Origin: an uncultured Actinomycetes bacterium
Lineage (GTDB): Bacteria; Actinomycetota; Acidimicrobiia; Acidimicrobiales; Ilumatobacteraceae
Length of the DNA stretch: 11,742 bases
Reading direction: 5' to 3'
NCBI GenBank assembly: GCA_903925985.1
Contig: CAIYHK010000020.1
Span: 1 to 11,742 of the forward strand
The notes beneath the pieces were generated by a model. The model made no database searches. It saw only the letters and a program-made list of their open reading frames with translations, and was not told where the DNA came from. A program made the translations under genes and the position numbers. Below are positions 1 to 7,253 of the stretch, piece by piece. Within the stretch, counting starts at the first letter, position 1, and each line of letters begins with the position of its first letter.

Positions 1-1
1 C

Positions 2-1897
2 GTACCCGTGCGGGTCGTGCATGTGCCGGGAAAAGCCAACCTTGCTGACTTCGGTGTAGAGGCTGGCGCTTTCTGCCTCAATTGGTTCCACAACTACTAC
101 GGCATCCCCTACCCAGCCGAGAAGGTGGACATGGTTGCGCTACCCGACTTTGCTGCTGGTGCGATGGAAAATGTTGGCTGTATCACTTACCGTGAAGTGT
201 TGTTGCTTGTTGATCCAGAAACTGCAACTGCTGCAGACCGAGAACATGTTGCTGATGTGATCGCGCATGAACTCGCACACATGTGGTTCGGCGACTTGGT
301 CACGATGAAATGGTGGAACGGGATCTGGCTGAACGAAGCCTTCGCTACTTTCATGGGCGTTGCCGCCTGCGATGCGTTCTTGCCCGAACTGAAACGCTGG
401 ACCACATTTGGACTCGAGCGCAGTGCAGCATTCGAGGTTGACTCGCTTGAATCAACACGACCCGTTGAGTTTGAGGTGAAGTCACCCGAGGATTCCGAAG
501 GAATGTTTGACCTCCTCACTTACGAAAAGGGTGGCTCATTACTCCGCATGCTTGAGATGTACTTAGGGCAGGAGAGATTCCGCATAGGTGTGAGTCACTA
601 TTTGAAAAAGCACGCCTACGGCAATACCGAGACCAACGACCTCTGGGATGCGATTGAGGAAATCGTTACCACCGATGGTGGCGAGAAAGTGCCCGTGCGC
701 AAACTCATGGACTCATGGATTTGGCAAAAGGGATACCCGCTGGTCTCGGCCAATGTTGAGGGTGACTCACTTGTGTTGAAACAGCAGCGATTCAGTTTCC
801 AAGCCGATGCAGATACATCGACTTTGTGGGTTGTACCGATCCATGTGAGCAATGCTGGCCAAGAGTCTCGTATGTTGCTTGACCAACGCGAATTGCGAGT
901 TCCCCTTGATGCCCCTGAACTTCCAGTAGTTGTGAACGCAGGTGGTCATGGTTTCTACCGTGTCAATTACGCGCCAGAGCTACTAACTCGCCTGACTGGC
1001 GCCACTCTCGCTGCACTCTCCACACTTGAGCGTTACCAGCTGGTGGATGATTCATGGAGCGCAGTAAAGGCAGGACGCCTAGAAGTGCGTGAATTCTTGG
1101 CCTTCCTTGATGGCTACAAGGCAGAAAGTGATCTCGCGGTCTGGCAGACCATCGGTACGGCGCTCAATCTCTGCGCACGCGTAATTCCGCCCACTGAGTT
1201 GGAGTGGTTTGCGCAGCGTGTCAGCGATCTCACCAACCAAGTGCGTACCAATCTTGGATGGGAACCAAAACCCGGTGAATCAGACCCTGTACGCCAACTC
1301 AGGGGCTACCTAGTAACACTGGCTGGAAATCTCGGCAACGATCAAGCCGTGATCACTCGGTGTCGTGAGCTCTGGCGCAGCATCCAGGATTCTGGTGCAT
1401 CAGTGGATCCAGAGTTGATGGCTGCAATCGTTGCTGTGGTCGCATTCAATGGCGACGCTGTTACATACGACGAGATACGTGGGCTCTACCTCTCTGCCCA
1501 AACCCCACAGGATGAGATTCGTTATCTGTATGCATTGGGTGCATTCAACGACGCTTCGCTAATCACCCGGACCTGTGAATTTGCATTCACTGAGGATGTG
1601 CGTGCACAAGATGCACCATTTCTCTTGAACCGCACCATGAACAACCGTTTGCATGGTCACATTGCGTGGAAAACAGTACGAGCGCGTTGGGAAGAGGCGA
1701 ATCAGAAGTTCCCAATTAACTCAATCATCCGCATGGTCTCACCGGCCAGCACATTGACGGATCCAGAATTGGTGGACGATGTGCAGCAATTCTTTGCGGA
1801 CCACGACATTCCACAAGCCACACTCACGTTGCGCCAAACACTGGAAATGCAAAGAGTTAATGCAGCCTTACGTGCCCGCACTGTGGCGAGTTGGTAA
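2..1897 (+). CDS. pepN: M1-family zinc aminopeptidase (aminopeptidase N-like), 5' truncated by the window edge
   Basis: The reading frame is open from base 2, so the true start lies upstream. Numbering residues from the GTG at 8, the substrate-anchoring GAMEN motif is at 51-55, the zinc site HELAH at 87-91 and the third zinc ligand is E110 in NEAF. Together these define a gluzincin of peptidase family M1, which removes N-terminal residues from peptides, usually in the cytoplasm. The C-terminal half (from roughly residue 300) resembles the helical ERAP1-like C-terminal domain, with a segment reading RYQLVDDSWSAVKAG. About 630 residues are present where actinobacterial PepN proteins have roughly 850, so the N-terminal beta-sandwich of about 215 residues lies outside the window. 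All visible catalytic residues are intact. The TAA stop is 10 bp from the stop of the convergent acyl-CoA synthetase gene, leaving no room for an independent terminator. The family call is firm; the symbol is by similarity. Confidence 0.95.
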   Translation, partial: VPVRVVHVPGKANLADFGVEAGAFCLNWFHNYYGIPYPAEKVDMVALPDFAAGAMENVGCITYREVLLLVDPETATAADREHVADVIAHELAHMWFGDLVTMKWWNGIWLNEAFATFMGVAACDAFLPELKRWTTFGLERSAAFEVDSLESTRPVEFEVKSPEDSEGMFDLLTYEKGGSLLRMLEMYLGQERFRIGVSHYLKKHAYGNTETNDLWDAIEEIVTTDGGEKVPVRKLMDSWIWQKGYPLVSANVEGDSLVLKQQRFSFQADADTSTLWVVPIHVSNAGQESRMLLDQRELRVPLDAPELPVVVNAGGHGFYRVNYAPELLTRLTGATLAALSTLERYQLVDDSWSAVKAGRLEVREFLAFLDGYKAESDLAVWQTIGTALNLCARVIPPTELEWFAQRVSDLTNQVRTNLGWEPKPGESDPVRQLRGYLVTLAGNLGNDQAVITRCRELWRSIQDSGASVDPELMAAIVAVVAFNGDAVTYDEIRGLYLSAQTPQDEIRYLYALGAFNDASLITRTCEFAFTEDVRAQDAPFLLNRTMNNRLHGHIAWKTVRARWEEANQKFPINSIIRMVSPASTLTDPELVDDVQQFFADHDIPQATLTLRQTLEMQRVNAALRARTVASW

Positions 1898-1907
1898 GCG
1901 AAAATTT

Positions 1908-3602
1908 TTAGCGTGAAGTGACCGCAAGCTTGCCGTCAACAACCCACTGCTGGAGTTCACGCTTCAGGAATTTGCCCGCTGCGTTGCGCGGCAGTGATTC
2001 ATTCATGACCGCAACTTTGGATGGCACCTTGAAGGCAGCGATTTTGCCCGCCAGGAACTCCCAAAGCTCTTCAGCCGAAATTGACATTCCATCATTGGGC
2101 TTGATCGCTACAGCTACCTCTTCGCCCATGCGCTCATGCGGGACACCAAAAACAGCAACTTCGTGCACAGCGGGGTGCTCGTAAATAGCACCCTCGACTT
2201 CAGCCGAATAGACGTTCTCGCCGGCCCGCAGAATCATGTCCTTGACACGGTCTTCGATGTAGAGAAAGCCTTCGTCATCAACTCGGCCAACATCTCCAGA
2301 ACGCAACCAGCCATCAACGATGGTTTCTGCTGTTGCTTCTGACTTGTTCCAGTATCCACGGATCAACATCGGCCCGAAGAACCAAACTTCACCACGCTCG
2401 CCTGTTGGCACTTCGCGCAAGTTCTCGTCACGAATTTGGATGGTCATTGGAGGCAAAGTGCGACCTGTGCTGGTTGGGCGATCGGTGTAGTCCTTGCCGT
2501 TGTTACCTGGGCCGAAAGCGTTGGTTTCGGTCATGCCATAACCAAGTTGTGGGCCACCGTTTTTGACTGACTTTGCAACCTTGTCCACCAACGCTGCAGG
2601 AGCAGGAGCTCCACCGCCACCGACTGCACGCAGGCTCGAGGTATCGAACTTGGCAAAATCAGGATGATTAACGAGATCCCAACTCTGCGTAGGCACTCCA
2701 ACGAAGTTGGTGATTCCTTCGTCCTGAATAATCGGCAATGCCTTGCCTGCATCCCACTTGTACATGATGACCAACTTGGCTCCAGTAAGGAAGCAGCCAA
2801 GCATGACTGGAACGCAACCAGTCACATGGAACAGCGGCACGATGAGAATGAATGCAGTCGAAGGAGCATCCGGATCAGGCGGCGTGTCTTTTCGTAGGCC
2901 ATCGATGGTGCCGCGAGCTGCAAAGGTCATCAACGCTGAGATGATCGCTCGATGCGTGCTCACCGCGCCCTTTGGGCGGCCTGTTGTGCCTGAGGTATAG
3001 AGAATGGTTGCATCGGCATCGGTGTCGATCTCGGGGCGCGGATGTGCAGCACCTACTTTCACAACATCTGACCAATGAACGGAGTCTCCACCGAGAGCTC
3101 CTGATGCGCGCACCACTATTTGTTTGATCCCAAGGCGTTCACATGTCGGAGTTGCAAGGGCGTGACGCTCAATATCGGTAATCAGAATTGACGATCCTGA
3201 ATCCTCTAAGGCGTAGTCAATCTCGTCAGCACTCCACCAAGAGTTCATTGACACCGAGATTGCGCCAATGGAAGTAATCGCAGCAAACGACACAACCCAT
3301 TCCGGGTAGTTACGCATGGCAATTGCAACGCGGTCACCATGCTTGACCTTGTATCCGTTCACTAAAAGGTCCGCTACCGCATCTACACGGGCCATCACGT
3401 CAGCGAAACTGATGCGCTCGCCTTCATAGACCAGAAAAGTCTTGTCACCATGAGCACGTGCAATGTCAAACACTTGGCCGAGATGCTGCGGTGCATTCTT
3501 GAAAACCCGCATGTCCACTCCGCGCACATTGGCATTAACTAGCTCGAGCGGTGAGCCCGCTCCGAAGACCGCCCCAATTGATTGTTCCCATGTCATTGCC
3601 AT
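1908..3602 (-). CDS. Acyl-CoA synthetase / AMP-dependent ligase (ANL superfamily), class I adenylate-forming enzyme
   Basis: This 564-aa protein has the full set of ANL motifs. The phosphate-binding loop YTSGTTGRPKG is at 202-212, YGMTET at 355-360, and SGDVG near 435-439. The hinge region DRVKDMILRAGENVYSAEVE is at 451-470 and the catalytic lysine is K544 in RNAAGKFLKREL. Enzymes of this type activate a carboxylic acid as acyl-AMP and then form the acyl-CoA. The GENVYSAEVE hinge and overall length fit the medium/long-chain fatty-acyl-CoA synthetase (FadD-like) branch, but the acyl substrate cannot be read from sequence. The start at 3602 (MAMTW) is preceded by a G-rich Shine-Dalgarno-like GGGGGTGG; a second ATG at 3596 is possible. 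The gene begins 28 nt downstream of the mature end of tRNA-Ala on the same strand, so it may share that transcript. No partner beta-oxidation gene is in the window. Confidence 0.93.
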   Translation of the reverse strand: MAMTWEQSIGAVFGAGSPLELVNANVRGVDMRVFKNAPQHLGQVFDIARAHGDKTFLVYEGERISFADVMARVDAVADLLVNGYKVKHGDRVAIAMRNYPEWVVSFAAITSIGAISVSMNSWWSADEIDYALEDSGSSILITDIERHALATPTCERLGIKQIVVRASGALGGDSVHWSDVVKVGAAHPRPEIDTDADATILYTSGTTGRPKGAVSTHRAIISALMTFAARGTIDGLRKDTPPDPDAPSTAFILIVPLFHVTGCVPVMLGCFLTGAKLVIMYKWDAGKALPIIQDEGITNFVGVPTQSWDLVNHPDFAKFDTSSLRAVGGGGAPAPAALVDKVAKSVKNGGPQLGYGMTETNAFGPGNNGKDYTDRPTSTGRTLPPMTIQIRDENLREVPTGERGEVWFFGPMLIRGYWNKSEATAETIVDGWLRSGDVGRVDDEGFLYIEDRVKDMILRAGENVYSAEVEGAIYEHPAVHEVAVFGVPHERMGEEVAVAIKPNDGMSISAEELWEFLAGKIAAFKVPSKVAVMNESLPRNAAGKFLKRELQQWVVDGKLAVTSR

Positions 3603-3618
3603 TGTCCACCCCCGGACA
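3603..3618 (-). promoter_or_regulatory. Short hairpin over the ribosome-binding region of the acyl-CoA synthetase gene
   Basis: On the minus strand the bases just before the ATG read TGTCC-GGGGGT-GGACA, a 5 bp perfect inverted repeat with a 6 nt loop. The G-rich loop is the only Shine-Dalgarno-like sequence for this start, so folding could affect ribosome access. This is seen in sequence; any regulatory effect is inference. Confidence 0.3.
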
Positions 3619-3630
3619 CATTTACTTTTG

Positions 3631-3703
3631 TGGAGCTGAGGGGAATTGAACCCCTGACCTCAACAGTGCGATTGTTGCGCTCTGCCAACTGAGCTACAGC
3701 CCC
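3631..3703 (-). tRNA. tRNA-Ala (anticodon CGC)
   Basis: The minus strand folds as a canonical 73-nt tRNA. The acceptor arms are GGGGCTG and CAGCTCC with discriminator A73. The D-stem is GCTC/GAGC, the anticodon stem CAACA/TGTTG, and the T arm AGGGG-TTCAATT-CCCCT. The seven-base anticodon loop ATCGCAC places CGC at positions 34-36, reading the alanine codon GCG. The acceptor contains the G3-T70 wobble pair, the major identity element of alanine tRNAs, which independently supports the assignment. The 3' CCA is not encoded; the next bases are CAAA. The gene lies between the SepX/GlpR-like gene and the acyl-CoA synthetase gene, all on the minus strand. Confidence 0.96.
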
Positions 3704-3715
3704 TCAATGGGCTAC

Positions 3716-3744
3716 AGCCTACGCAAAGGTTTTGGCCTTGTCGC
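3716..3744 (-). promoter_or_regulatory. Candidate promoter of tRNA-Ala
   Basis: Upstream of the tRNA on the minus strand, a GCGACA box (3744-3739, four of six matches to TTGACA) is followed after exactly 17 bp by TAGGCT (3721-3716, fits TANNNT). Transcription would begin about 6 nt before the mature 5' end. It lies in the spacer after the stop codon of the upstream membrane-protein gene. This is supported by motif and spacing only. Confidence 0.4.
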
Positions 3745-3753
3745 CCCCCAAAA

Positions 3754-4260
3754 TCAGGCGGCGTCGTACCAAGAACGGTGTGGGCGGCGCACAAACTCGG
3801 CACGGCGAATCTGCACGAGGATGTAGCAGTAAGCGACAAGAACGAGAGCCGAAATCACGAACACCGTGATCATCACCTGATTAGCGGTGGTGAAAGCGAG
3901 GAACATCGAAATTCCGACCGTACCCACCAGCCAGGTCAAAACATTTTGGCGGCGGCGGCGGATGTGCTCGCGACGCGGAATGCCTGCGGTTGGTTCTGGG
4001 GTATAGGTGCGCGACATTGCTTGGCGATGCTGGGGCTGAATGATCGGACGGTGTGGAACTCGACTCGGTGCAAGTGAGCGCGACATGGCTCGCATCTGGA
4101 CTCCACCACGAGGCGGTAACGATCGCTGCAGGCTGTTCAGTTGGTTGCGAAAATCAGCAACCGACGAAGTCGGGCGATTCTCGGTCCGGGACCGTAGGAA
4201 GGGTGGGAGCAAAACTGCGACCCACATCGCTGCCACGATCAGCAGTACAACCATGCTCAT
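3754..4260 (-). CDS. SepX/GlpR-like actinobacterial divisome membrane protein
   Basis: This 168-aa basic membrane protein has one N-terminal helix (about residues 3-23, MVVLLIVAAMWVAVLLPPFL). Then comes LRSRTENRP and a long Arg/Pro-rich linker (about 24-105) with the segment SVADFRNQLNSL, a run of basic residues (HIRRRRQ), and two C-terminal helices (about 107-126 and 128-148). This topology, the W-x4-LPPFLR end of helix 1 and the basic run before the helix pair match the actinobacterial family annotated as divisome protein SepX/GlpR. In Streptomyces SepX acts in septation. In Corynebacterium GlpR is the membrane receptor of the MoeA-like protein Glp. The neighbourhood (moaC, moeA/glp, galU, tRNA-Ala) supports the assignment. 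Start: ATG 4260 or the ATG two codons later. A TAGAGT box lies 10 nt upstream. Similarity is by recall, so the family is likely but function here is inferred. Confidence 0.75.
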   Translation of the reverse strand: MSMVVLLIVAAMWVAVLLPPFLRSRTENRPTSSVADFRNQLNSLQRSLPPRGGVQMRAMSRSLAPSRVPHRPIIQPQHRQAMSRTYTPEPTAGIPRREHIRRRRQNVLTWLVGTVGISMFLAFTTANQVMITVFVISALVLVAYCYILVQIRRAEFVRRPHRSWYDAA

Positions 4261-4270
4261 AACTGTTTTG

Positions 4271-4276
4271 ACTCTA
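4271..4276 (-). promoter_or_regulatory. Candidate -10 box for the SepX/GlpR-like gene
   Basis: On the minus strand TAGAGT (TANNNT type) is separated by 10 nt from the ATG at 4260, which would give a leader of only a few bases. No Shine-Dalgarno sequence is visible before this start. Motif evidence only. Confidence 0.3.
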
Positions 4277-4324
4277 TTACCAAGACCATGGTGTTTTGTG
4301 GGCTAGCACGGGTCCAACCACCTC

Positions 4325-4347
4325 AAGCCCTTTAACCACAAGGGTTT
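4325..4347. terminator. Hairpin in the spacer between moaC and the SepX/GlpR-like gene
   Basis: On the plus strand the arms AAGCCCTT and AAGGGTTT pair over 8 positions, one of them G-T, around a 7 nt loop. As minus-strand RNA it lies downstream of the moaC stop with one A-C mismatch and no following U tract. It may end the moaC transcript, but intrinsic termination is not strongly supported. The rest of the 143 bp spacer holds only the -10 candidate near 4271. Confidence 0.25.
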
Positions 4348-4403
4348 CGTCATCTCACAGGGATTTGACCATATCGCTAAATCGGCGCACAGAACTACCG
4401 AAT

Positions 4404-4880
4404 TCAAGCTCGCGCCCAGTCCCCTGACTTGCCCCCGGCTTTATGCACCAGTTGCGTATTGGAAATTGTCATCCCGCGATCAATGGCTTTACACATGTCG
4501 TAGATCGTGAGCGCAGCCACGCTGACCGCCGTTAGCGCTTCCATCTCAACGCCGGTTGGACCAACCGTTTCCACCGTGGCAGTGATTTCCAGATCGGTCT
4601 CCGAAAGCGAAAACTCCACTTTGACTGCACTAATCGCCAGGGGGTGGCACAAAGGGATCAACTCACTGGTCTTCTTGGCCGCTTGAATACCTGCGACACG
4701 GGCAACTGCTAACACATCACCTTTACCAAGTGACTGGTCGGTGATAGATGCTGCGGTAGCGGGCTCCATCCTCACCACGGAACGCGCAACCGCAGTGCGC
4801 TTGGTGGCGGACTTGCCAGAAACATCAACCATGCGCGCGGCACCCGTTTCGTCGAGGTGGGTGAATCCATGTTCGGACAT
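4404..4880 (-). CDS. moaC: Cyclic pyranopterin monophosphate synthase MoaC
   Basis: MoaC converts the MoaA product, 3',8-cyclo-7,8-dihydro-GTP, into cyclic pyranopterin monophosphate, the first stable intermediate of molybdenum cofactor synthesis, in the cytoplasm. From the ATG at 4880 the protein has 158 residues, the usual family length. It begins [20 protein letters not shown], aligning well with MoaC N-termini. The LIPLCHPL motif, the stretch [15 protein letters not shown] and the YDMCKA motif carrying the catalytic Asp and Lys are present, as is the C-terminal [10 protein letters not shown] longer reading from the ATG at 4913 (169 aa) is possible but adds an unconserved leader. The shorter start has a TACGCT box 6 nt upstream, suggesting a leaderless mRNA. 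It is separated from moaA and moeA by a P450 gene on the other strand, so it is not in one transcript with them. Confidence 0.93.
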   Translation of the reverse strand: MSEHGFTHLDETGAARMVDVSGKSATKRTAVARSVVRMEPATAASITDQSLGKGDVLAVARVAGIQAAKKTSELIPLCHPLAISAVKVEFSLSETDLEITATVETVGPTGVEMEALTAVSVAALTIYDMCKAIDRGMTISNTQLVHKAGGKSGDWARA

Positions 4881-4947
4881 GGCGCCAGCGTACAGGCGGA
4901 GCAATTCACCCATTGCCCCCGTTCGTGACGTGGATGTATCGTGCTCG

Positions 4948-4977
4948 TGGTGATAAATATTGACCTAGTTATCACCA
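4948..4977. promoter_or_regulatory. Perfect 9-bp inverted repeat (operator-like) between moaC and the P450 gene
   Basis: TGGTGATAA (4948-4956) and TTATCACCA (4969-4977) are exact reverse complements separated by 12 bp, giving a 30 bp dyad. It sits in the AT-rich part of the divergent spacer, 19 bp before the P450 start. It encloses promoter-like sequence: TTGACC at 4960-4965 and the AT-rich GATAAATAT at 4952-4960. The size and placement fit a dimeric repressor of TetR type, but no regulator gene is in the window. The dyad is seen directly; the role is inference. Confidence 0.55.
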
Positions 4978-4996
4978 ATGGCAGAGGGGGAATCTG

Positions 4997-6220
4997 ATGA
5001 GTGTTACCGAAAATGGGCGTGTATTGCCCTCAGGCGAAGTATGCCCGTTCACTCGTTATGAAGATGTGAACATCGCCGAGAGTGAGCCCGGCGAGCATCA
5101 AGAGATCCACGACCGGATGCGTGAAGGCGCCCGCGTTTACTACGGCGTTGCCGGTGCTGAGAACAATCCTTTTTGGCAGTTCACCGAGATGGAAGACATC
5201 AGAGCGGCGTATCAAAACGCGAAAGTTTTTGCTAATGAGTCAGTGCAGCCAACCATGCCCAATCCTCCGTTCAAGTGGATTCCTGAGATGCTCGACGGCC
5301 AGATTCATACACGGTGGCGTCAACTCCTAAGCCCGTTGTTCGCGCCCGCCGCAATTGACCGGCTTCGCCCAAAGGTCATTCAGCGCTTCGATGACATCAT
5401 GAACGAAATAGTCGCCAAAGGTGAGTGCGACTACGTGGCCGATGTTGCTCTGCGCTTCCCGAACGAGATTTTCATGGAGCTCTTTGGCATGCCTACAACA
5501 GATGCCGAGCAGTTCCAGGTTTGGGAAACCGCCATTCTGCACGGCGCAGGCACCTCAGGTGACACTGCGTTTCAAGCGATGATGTCAGTAAACGGTTACT
5601 TTGCAGAGTTGATTGCACTCAAACGCCGTCAGCCTGGTGAGGACATCATTTCCTATGCACTCACTTGGGAAATCGATGGCGAGAAAATTTCTGACGAGGA
5701 TTTGCTCGCATTTTGTTTGTTGATGTTCATGGCGGGACTCGACACTGTGGCAATGCAGTTGTCGTATTCGATGTATCACCTTGCGATCAACCCTGATGAT
5801 CGGGCGAAAATACTTGCTGATCCAGATCGAGTGTGGCCACTGGCAGTTGAAGAGTTCTTGCGTTACTACGCGTTCGTAACACCGGGTCGCAAAATCATGG
5901 CCGATACTGATTTCAATGGCTGCCCGATGAAAAAGGGCGAGATGCTTTGGTTGCCAATTTGCTCAGCAAACCGTGACCCAAAGGCGTTTGACAACGCCGA
6001 TCGTGTAATCGTTGATCGTGAAGTTAACCCTCACATTGCGTTTGGTGCCGGCCCACATCGATGTGTGGGTTCGTACCTCGCACGCCAAGAACTCTTGATT
6101 GGTCTGCGTGGCTGGCACGAGCGGATTCCCAACTACCGGATTGACCCTTCAGTGAAAGTGATCGAGCACGGCGGGCAAATGGGTCTTACCAATCTGCCGT
6201 TGATCTGGGACAAGAAGTAA
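4997..6220 (+). CDS. Cytochrome P450 (bacterial class I, soluble)
   Basis: This 407-residue protein has the length and motifs of soluble bacterial P450 monooxygenases. The I-helix oxygen-activation motif is MAGLDT, with D249 and T250. The K-helix ExxR is E286-F-L-R289. The heme-binding loop FGAGPHRCVG places the proximal thiolate at C356. There is no signal peptide or membrane anchor, so it should be cytoplasmic and depend on a ferredoxin and ferredoxin reductase, neither of which is encoded nearby. The substrate cannot be deduced; terpenoids, fatty acids or steroids are all possible for this broad group. The start ATG at 4997 is preceded by a strong Shine-Dalgarno AGAGGGGGA about 6 nt upstream, unlike the adjacent molybdenum-cofactor genes. 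It is a plus-strand gene between the minus-strand moaC and moaA and has a palindrome in its promoter region, suggesting independent regulation. Confidence 0.95.
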   Translation: MSVTENGRVLPSGEVCPFTRYEDVNIAESEPGEHQEIHDRMREGARVYYGVAGAENNPFWQFTEMEDIRAAYQNAKVFANESVQPTMPNPPFKWIPEMLDGQIHTRWRQLLSPLFAPAAIDRLRPKVIQRFDDIMNEIVAKGECDYVADVALRFPNEIFMELFGMPTTDAEQFQVWETAILHGAGTSGDTAFQAMMSVNGYFAELIALKRRQPGEDIISYALTWEIDGEKISDEDLLAFCLLMFMAGLDTVAMQLSYSMYHLAINPDDRAKILADPDRVWPLAVEEFLRYYAFVTPGRKIMADTDFNGCPMKKGEMLWLPICSANRDPKAFDNADRVIVDREVNPHIAFGAGPHRCVGSYLARQELLIGLRGWHERIPNYRIDPSVKVIEHGGQMGLTNLPLIWDKK

Positions 6221-6222
6221 CA

Positions 6223-6265
6223 GCGGCTTAGCCGCCGATTTCGGACACGAGGCGGCTTAGCCGCC
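6223..6265. terminator. Candidate bidirectional terminator between the P450 gene and moaA
   Basis: Two GC-rich hairpins, stems of 5 bp (6223-6235) and 6 bp (6251-6265) with 3 nt loops, lie at the junction of two convergent genes. The position is right for terminating both transcripts. A U tract is weak or absent on either strand, which is common for actinobacterial terminators but lowers confidence. Confidence 0.45.
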
Positions 6266-6276
6266 GATTTGAGACA
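6223..6276. repeat. Tandem copy of the moaA 3' end: two stop-codon hairpins 29 bp apart
   Basis: The 19 bp GCGGCTTAGCCGCCGATTT occurs at 6223-6241 and again at 6252-6270. With neighbouring bases the match extends to 25 positions with 2 mismatches (6223-6247 and 6252-6276), a 29 bp period. The second copy is the real end of moaA on the minus strand, coding SQIGG-stop; the first is a non-coding copy that would read SEIGG-stop. Each copy is self-complementary (GGCGGC-TTA-GCCGCC in the second), with the moaA stop codon as the loop. Confidence 0.9.
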
Positions 6277-7240
6277 TGGTCCGCTTCGGGCGAATGAAAT
6301 TCACCTGACCAATTCTGTGCCCTGCCCACTTAGTGGCGACAGCTGCGATGATCGCTTCAGCGATCTGGTCATCCGATGCGTCGTTGCGCAACATGGACAT
6401 GAGATCAAACTCTTCAGTGGCGAACAAGCACGTACGAAATTGCCCGTCGGCGGTGAGCCGCACGCGGTCACAATCGCCACAGAATGGTTTGGTCACGGTG
6501 GGAATCACTCCAACCACGCCTCTGCCATCTAAGTACCGCCAACGATCTGCTGGAGCTGCTCCCCGTGCAGGCATCTGCTCGAGCGGATAGACCTTTTGGA
6601 TTGCGGAAACAATCTCGTCCTGGCTCAGCACTTGTGTTGAATCCCAATTACCTTCGGCATCGAGCGGCATGAATTCAATGAAGCGCATCTCTACACCGCG
6701 CTCACGACCAAATGTTGCGAGGTCGACGATTTCGTCGTCGTTAACTCCCCGCTGAATCACCGCATTCACCTTGACTGGCGAAAATCCAGCGACAATTGCC
6801 GCGTCGATACCTGCAAGCACGTTGTCCAGATCATCGCGGCGGGTCATTTGTTCAAAGCGATCCCGCTTGAGCGTGTCCAGGCTTATATTCGCCCGCTGAA
6901 GGCCAGCTGCAAACAAGTCACTTGCTACCGATTTAAAAGTCGAGCCATTCGTAGTGATCGAAAAATCATCAAGCCCAATCCGAGCGAGTTTCTCAACGAG
7001 AACGGGAAGATGTGCACGCACTGTTGGTTCGCCGCCGGTCAGTCGAACTGAACGCACACCGAAACGATTGACAAAAATTGACGTAACTCGTTCAATTTCT
7101 TCATACGTGAGCACTTCGGGGCGAGTTAGCCACTTCATACCTTCTTCGGGCATGCAATAGGTGCAACGAAAGTTGCACCTATCCGTGATTGAGATTCGTA
7201 AATCTCGAATTGTGCGCCCAAAGGGATCGACCAGATCCAT
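6257..7240 (-). CDS. moaA: GTP 3',8-cyclase MoaA (radical SAM)
   Basis: MoaA opens molybdenum cofactor synthesis by converting GTP to 3',8-cyclo-7,8-dihydro-GTP, using two [4Fe-4S] clusters. The radical-SAM cluster motif CxxxCxxC is at C22, C26 and C29 (RCNFRCTYCMPEEG), with GGEP at 69-72 binding SAM. The C-terminal cluster ligands are C254, C257 and C271 (FCGDCDRVRLTADGQFRTC). The protein ends in Gly-Gly (326-327), the tail that reaches the active site in this family and is needed for activity. At 327 aa it is full length. It starts 10 bp after the moeA stop on the same strand. TAGTCT, overlapping that stop, sits 7 nt before the ATG, so it may have its own leaderless promoter as well as read-through from moeA. 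No Shine-Dalgarno is visible. Its 3' end is duplicated just downstream. Confidence 0.97.
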   Translation of the reverse strand: MDLVDPFGRTIRDLRISITDRCNFRCTYCMPEEGMKWLTRPEVLTYEEIERVTSIFVNRFGVRSVRLTGGEPTVRAHLPVLVEKLARIGLDDFSITTNGSTFKSVASDLFAAGLQRANISLDTLKRDRFEQMTRRDDLDNVLAGIDAAIVAGFSPVKVNAVIQRGVNDDEIVDLATFGRERGVEMRFIEFMPLDAEGNWDSTQVLSQDEIVSAIQKVYPLEQMPARGAAPADRWRYLDGRGVVGVIPTVTKPFCGDCDRVRLTADGQFRTCLFATEEFDLMSMLRNDASDDQIAEAIIAAVATKWAGHRIGQVNFIRPKRTMSQIGG

Positions 7241-7247
7241 GCTGTTG

Positions 7248-7253
7248 AGACTA
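7248..7253 (-). promoter_or_regulatory. Candidate leaderless -10 box of moaA, overlapping the moeA stop codon
   Basis: The minus strand reads TAGTCT, then 7 nt, then the moaA ATG. The TAG of this box is the moeA stop codon. The spacing would put the transcription start at or next to the A of ATG. Confidence 0.35.

Noticed and set aside
1898..1907. AT-rich bases GCGAAAATTT between the convergent aminopeptidase and acyl-CoA synthetase genes, considered as a terminator
   Set aside because: There is no GC-rich stem. It is only a short AT-rich junction that happens to be near-symmetrical.
3949..3963. GGC/GCC triplet run
   Set aside because: It encodes the Arg-rich stretch (HIRRRRQ) before the second membrane helix of the SepX/GlpR-like protein and needs no repeat explanation.
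4881..4913. Longer moaC start at 4913
   Set aside because: It adds 11 unconserved residues before the usual MoaC beginning. A G-rich stretch lies in front of it, so it is not excluded, but alignment and the TACGCT box favour 4880.
6223..6270. Two-unit direct repeat considered as a CRISPR remnant
   Set aside because: There are only two copies with a 10 bp gap, one of them coding moaA sequence, and no cas genes. A local tandem duplication explains it.
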